A stretch of DNA of 64,000 bases, taken from the NCBI GenBank assembly GCA_963575745.1, contig CAUYUJ010019115.1, forward strand, positions 499,541 through 563,540, written 5' to 3'. Positions 1 to 9,120 of this stretch are shown here, in pieces. The notes beneath the pieces are model-generated. The model was not told the origin of the DNA. It did no database searches and was given only the letters and a program-made list of their open reading frames with translations. Source of the DNA: Prorocentrum cordatum. Taxonomy: Eukaryota; Sar; Dinophyceae; Prorocentrales; Prorocentraceae. Numbering within the stretch: position 1 is the first letter of the stretch; each line of letters opens with the position of its first letter. The position numbers and the translations under genes are program-made.

Positions 1-1020
1 ACACAGTTCGATGCGGTGTCCAGCGATATTCCTCTTCCGAAGGATGGCAGCCCCCCTCCGACTAGCTGTTGTACAACTTCGCACTTGAGGGCTGGAACTT
101 CGAGATGAAGAACTCCATTTCGAAAAAGGGCCGCCGGGGATCCGGGCATTGCTAGAATGTTGAAGCTCGACTCGATTAAACCGACGAAGCCCCAAGCGAG
201 GACCCAATTTTGAAAACAAAACTCCATGCTTCTAAATGTTGAAGGCAGAAAGCCACAGTGCGCGGCGCTGAGGCGAGAGCATCATTTCGAAAACGACCTG
301 TGCTCAATCCTTTTGGAGGGTATTGGAGGGGAATGTGCCCACTGTGAACAGGAACAGCTCCATCCTTCAAACTTTTGTAGCAAGTTGAGAGGAATGTGCG
401 CGGAGCTGAGGTAAGAGCATCAATTTGAAAAGGCATCCTTCAATCCCTGAAGCTGTCGCAAAACTGTACGACGAATGTCCGAGGCGCTAAGGCGAGAACC
501 ACATTTTGAACGAAACCTGTGCTCCATGCTTGCATCTGGTCTGTTGCAAGATTTAGAAACGCATGTGCGTGGCTCTGCGGCGAGAACGACGTCTTGAACG
601 ACATCTGAATTCCGTTCTCGAAGCGGTTGCAAGCTTTCAAACGCGAATGTACATGTAGCTGACGTGATAACACCATTTTGAAAACGACCCACTTCAATCC
701 GCGAAGCTATTGCAAGATGTTGCAACGAATGTGCGAGGCGCTATGGTGAGAACCACACTTTTAGAACGACATGTGTTTCATCCTTGTATTTGTTGCCAGA
801 ACTTGATGTGAATGTGCGCGGCGCTAAGGCGAGAACCACAATTTGAAAACGATCCACCTCCGTTCGTGAAGCGGCTGCGAACTTTCAAGACGCATGTGCG
901 CCGCGCTGGGGCGAGGTCCACATTTTGAAAACGATCTGTGCTCCAACTTGGAAGCTGATGCAACTTCCAATCTTCAGGGTCATATATGGTGCGGAAAGAT
1001 CAGGCGAAACGCCCAGCCCG
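1..1020 (-). repeat. Dispersed compound repeat, copy C (inverted, continues past window start)
   Basis: On the minus strand this block starts with a core GGGCTGGGCGTTTCGCCTGA at about 1019-1000. About eight degenerate units of roughly 75-115 bp follow. On the plus strand each unit contains a version of GCGCGGCGCTAAGGCGAGA followed by ACCACATTTTGAAAACGA. The same core and units occur at 2615-3248 and 47788-48422 in the opposite orientation. Short open frames through the block are a by-product of the repeat. No domain is recognisable. Confidence 0.75.
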
Positions 1021-1314
1021 CCCGAGCTGCGCGTCTGTGGGTATGGCAAGGAGGACTTATTCATGTGGGGAGGGATCGAGGAAAGACGGGACGGGACGGT
1101 GGAGGAGGATGAGAGCAAGGGGCCGGCATCAGCAAGGTGGGGGCAAGGGAGCAACCTTCCTGCTCCGTGCGGGGAGGGGGCCCTAATCGGGCCGTGCGGC
1201 TTCTGATTTGGCCCTGCCCTGCTGCTGCCGCCCCCCTGGGTATCGCGCTCGGGACTGGCGGCGGCCCTTTCGAGCGGAGACGGAGTGTCCGCAGCCATCA
1301 TCATAATATGAGAG
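1021..1314. other. GC-rich sequence, no gene recognised
   Basis: This stretch follows the compound repeat. Read on the minus strand it is the CT-rich leader seen before the core of the other two copies: the minus-strand AAGTCCTCCTTGCC near 1050 parallels ACTCCTCCCTGCC near 47760. No coding signal is recognised. Confidence 0.4.
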
Positions 1315-1505
1315 GAAAAGGATGATGATGACGACGATGATATTATGATGATGCTGGTGATGATATGATGATGATGCTGATGCTGATGCTGATGTTTTGA
1401 TGATGATGATGATGCTGATGATGATGATGAGGATGATGATGATGATAAGGATGATAATGATGATACTAAGGAGAAGGAGAAGGAGAAGGAGGAGGAGGAG
1501 GAAGA
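1315..1505. repeat. (GAT)n grading into (GAG)n microsatellite
   Basis: Imperfect GATGAT/GCTGAT triplets at 1320-1470 pass into GAGAAGGAG and GGAGGA triplets up to about 1505. Any translation gives only Asp, Met, His or Glu runs. Confidence 0.9.
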
Positions 1506-2065
1506 GGAGTGGGAAAGGAGGAGGTCGAATCCCAATATCCCTGCGGCTTTCGCTGCCCTGAACGCCTTGGCGTTCGCAAGCACGTTCCGCTGCACGTGGA
1601 TCTGTATCTCCCCCCTCCGGGAGGCGTTGCGGAAGCCCTGCAGAACGCGGCCAGGGCTCACTCGCGCGAACTCGTTCCAAGGCCGCAAGTAGCGCCGCGC
1701 CGCCGACTGGTAGACGCGGGCAGCGACGCGAGGCAAGCTCGCGATGTTCCGCGACTGCTCCGCGACCAACTCGGTGATCGGCCGAGAGCCCAGCTGCCTC
1801 ACGATGTTGGCCGGCGACAGCCCGCTCAGCGACAGTCCAGCCCCGCCGCCCCCCTGGAGGCCTCCCAAATGGAGCCAGAGCGGGTGTGGTCGGAGGCTCG
1901 CGCCGCACCGCCGATGCACTGCCGATGCACTGGCGATGCACCAGCGAGGCTGAGGAAAGAGAAAACGGGACCCTGGACCGCGCCGCAACGCTGATGCGTC
2001 GGCGATGCGGCGCGACCCTCCAACCCCCGCTTGCTCCCCAGACCCCCGAGGTCATGATGTTTTCG
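1506..2065. other. GC-rich sequence with a short GATGCACTG repeat, no gene recognised
   Basis: Overlapping open frames exist on both strands (161 codons on plus from 1509), as expected for sequence this GC-rich. None shows a recognisable domain. At 1911-1945 three tandem copies of a 12 bp motif like GATGCACTGCC occur. Confidence 0.4.
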
Positions 2066-2235
2066 CGACGTGGATCTCCAGAGGTCTGGACCCCTTCCCA
2101 AAGACCAAATTTCCATCCCCTGTAATTTTTTGACGGTCCCGGGGCCCGCTGAGGGCCCTAATACCTCGAAAATGGCTCGAAACTCTCCGTCATGGCTTTT
2201 CGCGACGCGAGGGGGTCTGAGTGCTCAGGGCCCCC
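2066..2235 (+). repeat. Dispersed ~150 bp repeat, plus copy
   Basis: The segment containing GACGGTCCCGGGGCCCGCTG, then CTCGAAAATGGCTCGAAA, then CGCGACGCGAG aligns by eye with the reverse complement of 8575-8725 over at least 110 bp. No terminal repeats or target-site duplication were identified. Confidence 0.6.
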
Positions 2236-2250
2236 TGTTTGGGATGCCTG

Positions 2251-2580
2251 GACCCCCTCGATGCTCGATGGTCCCCGGGAGCCCGGCCCGAGGGGCGCGG
2301 GCCCATTGCCGAAGCCGCCGCCGCCGTACGGGCTCCCGCCGTACGCGCTTGGCGGCGGGCCCCCGGCGTAACCGCCGCCGGAGCTGGCGTTGGCCGCGCC
2401 GCCGCCTGCCCTCCACGTCCTCCTTCTCTCTTTTGTCCCCCGCCCCCCTGCCCTCGCCTCCCTCCTGCTTCCTGACCCCTTCGTCTCCATCTCCCTCGTG
2501 GCGTCCTCCTCCGTCCCGTCCTCCTCCTCCTCCTCCTCCTCCTCCTCCTCCTCCATACCGCTTTTTCTTCAAAGCAGCTC
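2251..2580. repeat. GC-rich sequence ending in a (TCC)n tract
   Basis: A GCCGCCGCC-rich stretch is followed by CT-rich sequence and an almost pure run of TCC at 2519-2553. It lies directly upstream of the compound repeat core at 2615, the same arrangement as at 47050-47788. Confidence 0.7.
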
Positions 2581-2614
2581 CTCCCTGTAGCCCCCCCAGA
2601 TGTATCGGTAGCGC

Positions 2615-3248
2615 GGGCCGGGCGCTTCGCCTGAGACTTTCTCACCATCTTGGATCCCGGAGCCGGAAATTTGCAACAGTTGGAATGATGAAGGGCGGCT
2701 TATTTTCAAAATGTGACTCTCGCCTTCGCGCCGTGCACATGCGCCTTGAAAACTTTCAACAACAACCTTTTGCATTGAATCCGGTCTGTTTTCAGAGCGG
2801 TGCTCTTGCTTGATCGCCGCGCGCAGTCGTCTTTCAAATGCAACAGGTGAAAGCATGGAGGGAGGTTCCATTTCAGAATGTGGTTATCGCCCTAGCGCCG
2901 CGCACAATCGTCTTACAAGTTTCCAGCAATTTCAGGGCGGCTCATTTTCAACATGTGGCTCTCGCCTCGACGCCGCGCACCATTTTTATTGAATTTCGCA
3001 GCAGCTCAACGGATTCGCATGGCTGTTGTTCCAGGAATGGTGTTCTGGCGCAATTCAGGATTGCCAGGACGCAGCAATCGCAGCAGTCGTGATGATTCGC
3101 GGTGTGGAAGTCCCGAGGATGGCGTTCGGGCATCAATGGTCGTCAGGACGCAACAGGCACGTTGATTCGCTGCATTGAAGTCCCAGGGAGGATATTCTGG
3201 GACGAGTGAGAATTCTCATACGGTTGTCTTCCAACGAGGCACTTAAGA
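2615..3248 (+). repeat. Dispersed compound repeat, copy A
   Basis: The core GGGCCGGGCGCTTCGCCTGA at 2615 is followed by TCTCACCAT. Then come about four units built on TTTTCAAAATGTGGCTCTCG, each followed by a version of CGCCGCGCACA. A second sub-array is built on CAGGAATGGTGTTCTGGCG and GTCAGGACGCA. The block ends with CTTCCAACGAGGCACTT. Copy B at 47788-48422 has the same parts in the same order. Confidence 0.8.
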
Positions 3249-3397
3249 TAAGTTCTTAGGGGCCCATGGGAACTTGGAGGTAGGCTTTCTTGCAACATCA
3301 TTGATGCATCTTGGGCTTACACTGTTCCACCTCTTTCTCCTCTCCCCCCCCGCGTCCAACTCATGTCCCTGCTTCTCATCCTCCTTCCCTCCCCATC

Positions 3398-3437
3398 CTC
3401 CTCCTCCTCCTCCTCCTCCTCCTCCTCCTCCTCCTCC
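3398..3437. repeat. (TCC)n microsatellite
   Basis: A pure TCC run of about 13 triplets lies just before the 1.6 kb tandem duplication. The flanking 3249-3397 holds nothing recognisable. Confidence 0.9.
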
Positions 3438-3468
3438 CCGTGCCGATGCTGCTCCAGACTTTTCTGAG

Positions 3469-5068
3469 GGAATCGGCTGGGACGCACGGGGCGCCACTAA
3501 GGGTGTGGGTTTGCCACACCCGACGAGCACCCCAGCCGAGCCCCTGGAGGAGTGAATAGCGGTGCGACAGTGGCAAGAGGCCAGCACGGGTGCTAGCCTC
3601 CAGGACACAACCCGGCGGCCAGGCCCGCGGTCTTGCTTCACCATTCGCACACCTGAGGCACTGACCTCGAGGACATAGCCCGGCGCAAATGCCGGCGGCC
3701 CTGCTGACATCCCACGCGCGAGCACCAGAGGTGTTGACCTCCAGGACACAGCCCGGCGGCAGTGCCGGCGGTCCTGGTTTCACCCCCAGTCGCACATTTG
3801 AGGTGCTGACCTCCAGGACACAGCCCGGCGGCAACGCCGGCGGTCCTGCCTCCACTTCACACTCGTACACCATAGAGGCATCGCCGTCCAGGACACAGCC
3901 CGACGGCGAGACCGGCGGTCCTGCTCCCACTCAACACACGCACACCAGAGGCAGTGACCTCCAGGACATAGCCCCGCGCAAATGCCGGCGGTCCTGCTGC
4001 CATCCCACGCGCGAATCCAGAGGTATCTACCTCCAGGACACAGCCCGGCGGCAATGCCGGCGGTCCTGCTTTCACCCCCAATCGCACATCAGAGGTGCTA
4101 GCCTCCAGGACACAGCCCGGCGGCAATGCCGGCAGTCCTGCCCTCATTCCACACTCGTACACCATAGAGGCATTGTCCTCCAGGACACAGCCCGGTGGTC
4201 ATGCCGGCGGTCCTGCTTCCACTCAACGTTCACACACCAGAAATGGTATATTAAGTGCTGTGTCCAATTCTATTTACATTTCGGTTAAATATTAGGTTGG
4301 TTGCAAGCCCCTTCCCCCCTGCCCTTCCCTTGCATGATCTTCCCAATCTTGCCTCGGTTTCGAGGGCAGAGGGGGCTTGACACCCCAGGCCAAACCCCCC
4401 TCGTCACAGTACGGTCTGGACGCGTACGGAGGTCCAAACGAAGACTTTCCCGCCTCCTCCCCCCCGCTTCCTCCCCCCCGCGCACGGGGGGAGAGGTTTG
4501 CGTAGGACTGCATGCGATGCTACGCCTCGAGCCCTCCAGTCTGGGGGGGCACGATTTGTTGCAGTTTGTGGGGGCCCTGACAGGGCCCAGCGGAAACCGT
4601 GCCACGCCCAAGGGCCCCAGCCTCTGCTCCAGGCCTGGGCGCTGCATTGTATAACGAGGATATTGTACGGTGTCGCGTGTGTAATGCACGCTATGCGGTG
4701 CAGGCCGGGTAAACGTCACATTTATCGTGTCCCGGCCGCGTGGCCGATAACATGGGTCCCACATTGTTGCACTCATTGCGATAACAAATTGTGTGTGTGT
4801 GTGTGTGCGTGGTTTCTGTGCCATGCAGTCCGACAGGGCTTGGGCAGGCCGACCCATCCACTAACGCATGCGCGGTGCGTGCCCGGCCTCCCACAATCGC
4901 ACGCTGCACGAGCGCCCTCTGTTCAAAATTGAAGCGCCCCCGGGAGCGGACAAATCGTGCCCCCGTGGGGCCCCCGGGTACCCAGTAATTGATGCGGAAC
5001 CGCATTGTGACTCTCTGTCGGTCCCCCTCGGCTGGCGCTGCGTGCAAGGGGGGTCTGTTGTCCTTCTG
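3469..5068. repeat. 1.6 kb tandem duplication, unit 1
   Basis: The unit begins with GAATCGGCTGGG and ends in GGGGGGTCTGTTGTCC. It holds a hairpin-unit array (3590-4235) and then about 750 bp of other sequence that includes CTTGACACCCCAGGCC, a (GT)n tract near 4790 and CAATCGCACGCTGCACGAGC. Unit 2 at 5069-6610 repeats all of this. About 65 bp of AT-rich sequence near 4236-4305 is present only here. Long open frames occur on both strands but are explained by the repeat. Confidence 0.85.
3590..4235. repeat. Array of ~73 bp hairpin units (9 units)
   Basis: Each unit carries two inverted repeats: GAGGT-gctg-ACCTC and, just after it, CAGGAC ... CCGGC ... GCCGG ... GTCCTG. Units start near 3599, 3668, 3741, 3812, 3888, 3959, 4033, 4107 and 4181. 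The spacing, close to 72-74 bp, keeps a roughly 24-residue periodic peptide open on both strands, with LTSRTQPGGNAGGP on plus and AGPPALPPGCVLEV on minus. I do not know whether either strand is translated. Confidence 0.85.
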
Positions 5069-6612
5069 GGGGAATCGGCTGGGGACGCACGGGGCGCCAC
5101 TAAGGATGTGGGTTTGCCACGCCCGACGAGCACCCCAGCCGAGACCCTGGAGGAGTGAGTAGCGGGGCGACAGTGGCAAGAGGCCAGCACGGGTGCTAGC
5201 CTCCAGGACACAACCCGGCGGCAAGGCCGGCGGTCCTGCTTCACCACTCGCACACCTGAGGCACTGACCTCCAGGACATAGCCCGGCGCAAATGCCGGCG
5301 GCCCTGCTGACATCCCACGCGCGAGCACCAGAGGTGTTGACCTCCAGGACACAGCCCGGCGGCAATGCCGGCGGTCCTGCTTTCACCCCAACTCGCACAT
5401 TTGAGGTGCTGACCTCCAGGACACAGCCCAGCGGCAATGCCGGCAGTCCTGCCCTCATTCCACACTCGTACACCATAGAGGCATCGCCCTCCAGGACACA
5501 GCCCGGCGGCGAGGCCGGCGGTCCTGCTCCCACTCAACACTCGCACACCAGAGGCACTGACCTCCGGGACATAGCCCGGCGCAAATGCCGGCGGTCCTGC
5601 TGCCATCCCACTGCACATCAGAGGTGCTGGCCTCCAGGACACAGCCCGGCGGCGAGACCAGCGGTCCTGCTCCTACTCAGCACACGCACACCAGACGCAG
5701 TGACCTCCAGGACATAGCCCCGCGCAAATGCCGGCGGTCCTGCTGCCATCCCACGCGCGAATCCAGAAGTATCTACCTCCAGGACACAACCCAGCGGCAG
5801 TGCCGGCGGTCCTGCTTTCACCCCCCATCGCACATCTGAGGTGCTGACCTCCAGGGCACAGCCCGGCGGCAATGTCGGCAGTCCTGCCCTCACCATTCCC
5901 CCCTGCCCTTCCCTCGCATGATCTTCCCAATCCTGCCTCGGTTTCGAGTGCAGAGGGGGCTTGACACCCCAGGCCAACCCCCCCTCGTCATAGTACGGTC
6001 TGGACGCGTACGGAGGTCCGGACGAAGACTTTCCCGCCTCCTCCCCCCCGCGCACGGGGGGAGAAGTTTGCGTAGGACTGCATGCGGTGCTACGCCTCGA
6101 GCCCTCCAGTCTGGGGGCGCACGATTTGTTGCAGTTTGTGGGGGCCCTGCCAGGGCGCGGCGGAAACCGTGCCGCGCCCAAGGGCCCCAGCGTTTGCTCC
6201 AGGCCTGGGCGCTGCATTGTATAACGAGGATATTGTACGCTGTCGCGTGTGTAATGCGAGCTATGCGGTGCAAGCCAAGAAGACGTCACATTTATCGTGT
6301 CCCGGCCGCGTGGCCGATGGGCTGGGCCCCACATTGTTGCACTCATTGCGATAACAAATTGTGTGTGTTTGTGTGTGGTTTCTGTGCCCTGCAGTCCGGC
6401 AGGCCGACCCATCCACTAACGCATGCGTGGTGCGTGCCTGGCCTCCCACAATCGCACGCTGCACGAGCGCCCTCTGTTCAAGATTGAGGCGCCCCCAGGA
6501 GCGGACAAATCGTGCCCCCCCGGGTACCCAGTTAATTGATGCGGTACCGCATTGTGACTCTCTGTCGGTCCCCCTCGGCTGGCGCTGCGTGCAAGGGGGG
6601 TCTGTTGTCCCC
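5069..6612. repeat. 1.6 kb tandem duplication, unit 2
   Basis: This is a diverged direct copy of 3469-5068. The second half (5895-6610) aligns with 4312-5060 almost base for base, apart from short indels and a shorter (GT)n. The unit ends at GGGTCTGTTGTCC, one base before the spliced-leader-like sequence at 6614. Confidence 0.85.
5195..5890. repeat. Array of ~72 bp hairpin units (10 units)
   Basis: Same unit as the array at 3590-4235. Repeats of TCCAGGACACAGCCCGGCGG lie near 5203, 5270, 5342, 5416, 5491, 5562, 5633, 5707, 5780 and 5852. One unit reads CTCCGGGACATAG. Confidence 0.85.
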
Positions 6613-6613
6613 G

Positions 6614-6636
6614 CCGTTGTAGCGTTCTGGCTCAAG
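6614..6636 (+). other. Relic dinoflagellate spliced leader (DinoSL), plus strand
   Basis: The sequence runs CCG, TTG, then TAGCGTTCTGGCTCAAG. Against DinoSL it keeps the TGGCTCAAG end exactly, has TAGC at the right place, and shows small indels and two substitutions. It lies immediately after the end of the tandem duplication and 47 bp before an ATG-started open frame on the same strand. This is the position expected for a trans-spliced mRNA copied back into the genome. The match is less exact than at 30719 or 43297. Confidence 0.6.
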
Positions 6637-6682
6637 CTTAGCGTCCACTGTGTCAGCACCGTCTGCTTTACCACAGTGAGTA

Positions 6683-7243
6683 TGCAGGGACCCGGCAGCC
6701 CGAGCGCCCGCTCGGCCTTTGTTGGCCCTTGCCCGCATTCGGCTTGCAGTGGGCAATTTGTGCACAGCCCGGGCGGCTACGCTTGTAACCGTGGACCCCA
6801 TTGCCCGCAGCTCGAAGCGGAGGGGCAAGCGGCCACAAAGGCTCCCAAACTCCCTAGGCCTTCGCAGGCTCCCGTTCTCAACCGGCCATATTGGCCGCCT
6901 GCACAAAGGAGCGGGCAAGGGGCAGGACAAAGGAAAGGGCAAGGGCCCGAGCGGGCCCCTAAACCGCGGCACCGTCCACACCTACAACAGCATGAACGAG
7001 TGGACGGGCGGCGCAGAAGTGGGCACGGGCACGCCAGGTGCCCCGCCCATGGCGCCGCGCGAACGCCACAGCGGAGGCTGGCGCCGCCGCGGACCCTACC
7101 ATGAAGAGCAGCGTGGAGGGGGCTTCCAGCCCCACACAGGCAGCGGCGGCGGCAAGTTCAAGCGCAAGGCCCCCGAGGATGCAGGAGTACGCACCTCCGA
7201 AGCAATCTGCATCACTTGCGCGAAGCCTCTCCCGCGCACCTGA
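6683..7243 (+). pseudogene. Retroposed coding relic behind a DinoSL (possible LINE ORF1)
   Basis: An ATG lies at 6683 in one frame, and a second frame is open from 6719 to the TGA at 7243 (about 174 codons). The second frame has a lysine/glycine-rich stretch (KGAGKGQDKGKGKGPSG), then a Gly/Arg-rich tail ending with ICITCAKPLPRT. A GKGKG stretch also occurs in the ORF1-like part of the element at 25.0-30.7 kb, so an ORF1 remnant is one reading; a processed host retrogene is another. No EEP or RT follows. Because the leader precedes it, I infer it came from a trans-spliced transcript. Confidence 0.4.
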
Positions 7244-7589
7244 GCAGCCCTTCCGGCTGTCGTCTCCGAGGATGGCCGAAACCAAGCCGGGGAGAGTTCA
7301 GAAACCGTGGGGGACGTACCACGTCAGTGGCCACCTAGCCCATTCATAACACTCATCCCCCATGCGTTAAAATCCCCGGAAACCATTTGACTCAAAGGAT
7401 TGGTTTCTGCCATCCTCAAGACTTTAAGGATGAGACCTCCTAGAGCCTTTGCAACTCCCTTTCTGCATGGGCATGCTGCTTTGGGCAGCGGGTGAGTGGG
7501 AAACCGCAATCACCCTGACCAGGGTTCTGATGGTCGCCTCATCCTTAAAGATGGGTTCTAGGTGCCTTCAAAGCCTATAGCGTACCTGG
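7244..7589. other. Non-repetitive sequence with a spaced inverted repeat
   Basis: CTTTAAGGATGAG at about 7424-7436 has its exact reverse complement CTCATCCTTAAAG at about 7537-7549. No gene is recognised here. Confidence 0.6.
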
Positions 7590-8250
7590 CAGTCCTCCTC
7601 CTCCCCCTCCTCCTCTTCTTCCTCCTCCTCCTCCTCCTCCTCCTTCTCCTTCTTCTCCTCCTCCTCCTCCTCCTCCTCCTCCACGCGCACATCTGTCCAT
7701 CACCATCATCCTCCTGTCCTTCTTCCGTCTCCATCTCGTCCACCCCCGTTGTTTCACTCCCCTCCTTCCCTCTCCTCCTTCCTCTCGTCTCCTCTCTTAT
7801 TTCTCCTCTCCTTCCTTCTCTCCTCCTTCCCCTCCTCATTACTCTCCCTCTCTCTCTCTCTCTTCCTCCTGATGCTGCTGCTGCTGCTGCTCATCCTATT
7901 CCTCCTCGGTCCGCCCTGCTGCTTATCTTCCTTCTCCTTCTCCCCCTCCTGCCCCTTCCCCTCTGCCTCCTTCTGCGCCCCTCACCTTTTTCCTGCCCTG
8001 GCTCGTCTTCGCCCCGCTCCTTTTCATCCACCTTCCACCTCCCCTCCGCCGCCGACCGTCCTCCCCCGTCTGCCTCCCCACCCCCCTTCTCTCCAGATCG
8101 CCAGTGGTGGTCCAACGCTGACACCCTACTCCCCTACTCCACCTGGTGCTCCTCTTCGTCCTCCTCCTCCTTCTCCTCCTCTTCGCCCCTTCTGCTCCTT
8201 ATCGTCCTCGCACGCGGCCTCCAAACTCCCAGGCCGCGACGGCCTACTGG
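7590..8250. repeat. Polypyrimidine (CT-rich) tract
   Basis: About 660 bp are nearly all C and T on the plus strand, with TCC runs at 7620-7682. Open frames of Leu, Ser, Pro and Phe result from composition. Confidence 0.85.
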
Positions 8251-8574
8251 GATGAGCTTGCTGACCTTCGCGAAGCCAGCGATTCGGGCGACTCCGTTAG
8301 AGTCCCGTCGCTGGCTCTTTGTCCTTCTAAGCTGGCCTTCACGCTTGCGTTTGGTCTCTGTCCGGCCAACAAAGTCCTTGTCGTCCTTCCGCTCGGCTCC
8401 CCCTCTTCCTCCTGGCCTCCCCCCCCCTCCCTTCCCCTTCCTGGTGGGCGATGCGCCGATATGCTGGAGGCCCCAGACCTCGGCGGCCCGTGGCGATCGC
8501 GCGTGGGACTGGGAAGGGGGGGGGGGGCGGGGCACGGGGGGGGGGGGGGGGGGGGGTCAAGGAGAGGGGTGCCC
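8251..8574. other. Unrecognised sequence ending in a poly-G run
   Basis: Several overlapping frames are open without recognisable motifs. Nearly pure G runs lie at about 8515-8556. Confidence 0.5.
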
Positions 8575-8725
8575 AAACATGCTCGCGTCGTGAAGCAAAC
8601 ACGACGGGAGGTTTTGGGCCGTTTTCGGCCTCCAGGGGCCCTCGCTGGGCCCCAGGACTGTCAGAAAGCAGTTCGGGATGAAACACCACTCCTGGGAGAA
8701 AGGTCGGATCTTCTGGGGATCCCGT
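8575..8725 (-). repeat. Dispersed ~150 bp repeat, minus copy
   Basis: On the minus strand this reads GACAGTCCTGGGGCCCAGCG ... CACGACGCGAG. It corresponds to GACGGTCCCGGGGCCCGCTG ... CGCGACGCGAG in the plus copy at 2066-2235. Confidence 0.6.
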
Positions 8726-9000
8726 CTTGCACAAATCAACACATCGGATCACTGAGCAGGGGTAGGGGTGGAGGGTTCTTAGGAGGGGGGGTAAGATAAA
8801 GAAAGGGGGGGAGGGAGAGGGGAGTGGAGGCAAGCTGTGTGCGCTCCCGCCGCCACATCAAACACTCCTACCCCTTTCGCCTATCCCTTTCCATTGCGCT
8901 GAACTGCTTCCTGGGGTGCCCCAGATGACCTTGCTCCTCAAAATGACCCTATCGTGTGCTGTGCAATCAGGCAGGGGGGGCTTGGTACACTGGAGGTGGG

Positions 9001-9118
9001 GGAGGAGGAGGAGGAGGAGGAGGAGGAGGAGGAGGAGGAGGAGGAGGAGGAGGAGGAGGAGGAGAAGGAGAAGGAGGAGGAAGAGGAGGAGGAGGAGGAG
9101 GAGGAGGGGGAGGAGGAT
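9001..9118. repeat. (GGA)n microsatellite
   Basis: An almost pure GGA/GAG run lies directly against the 16 bp minisatellite. The preceding 8726-9000 is unrecognised. Confidence 0.95.
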
Positions 9119-9120
9119 AA

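Noticed and set aside
3689-4288. Repeat protein encoded by the hairpin array
   Set aside because: Both strands are open with equal regularity and the frame shifts between units; coding is possible but not supported.
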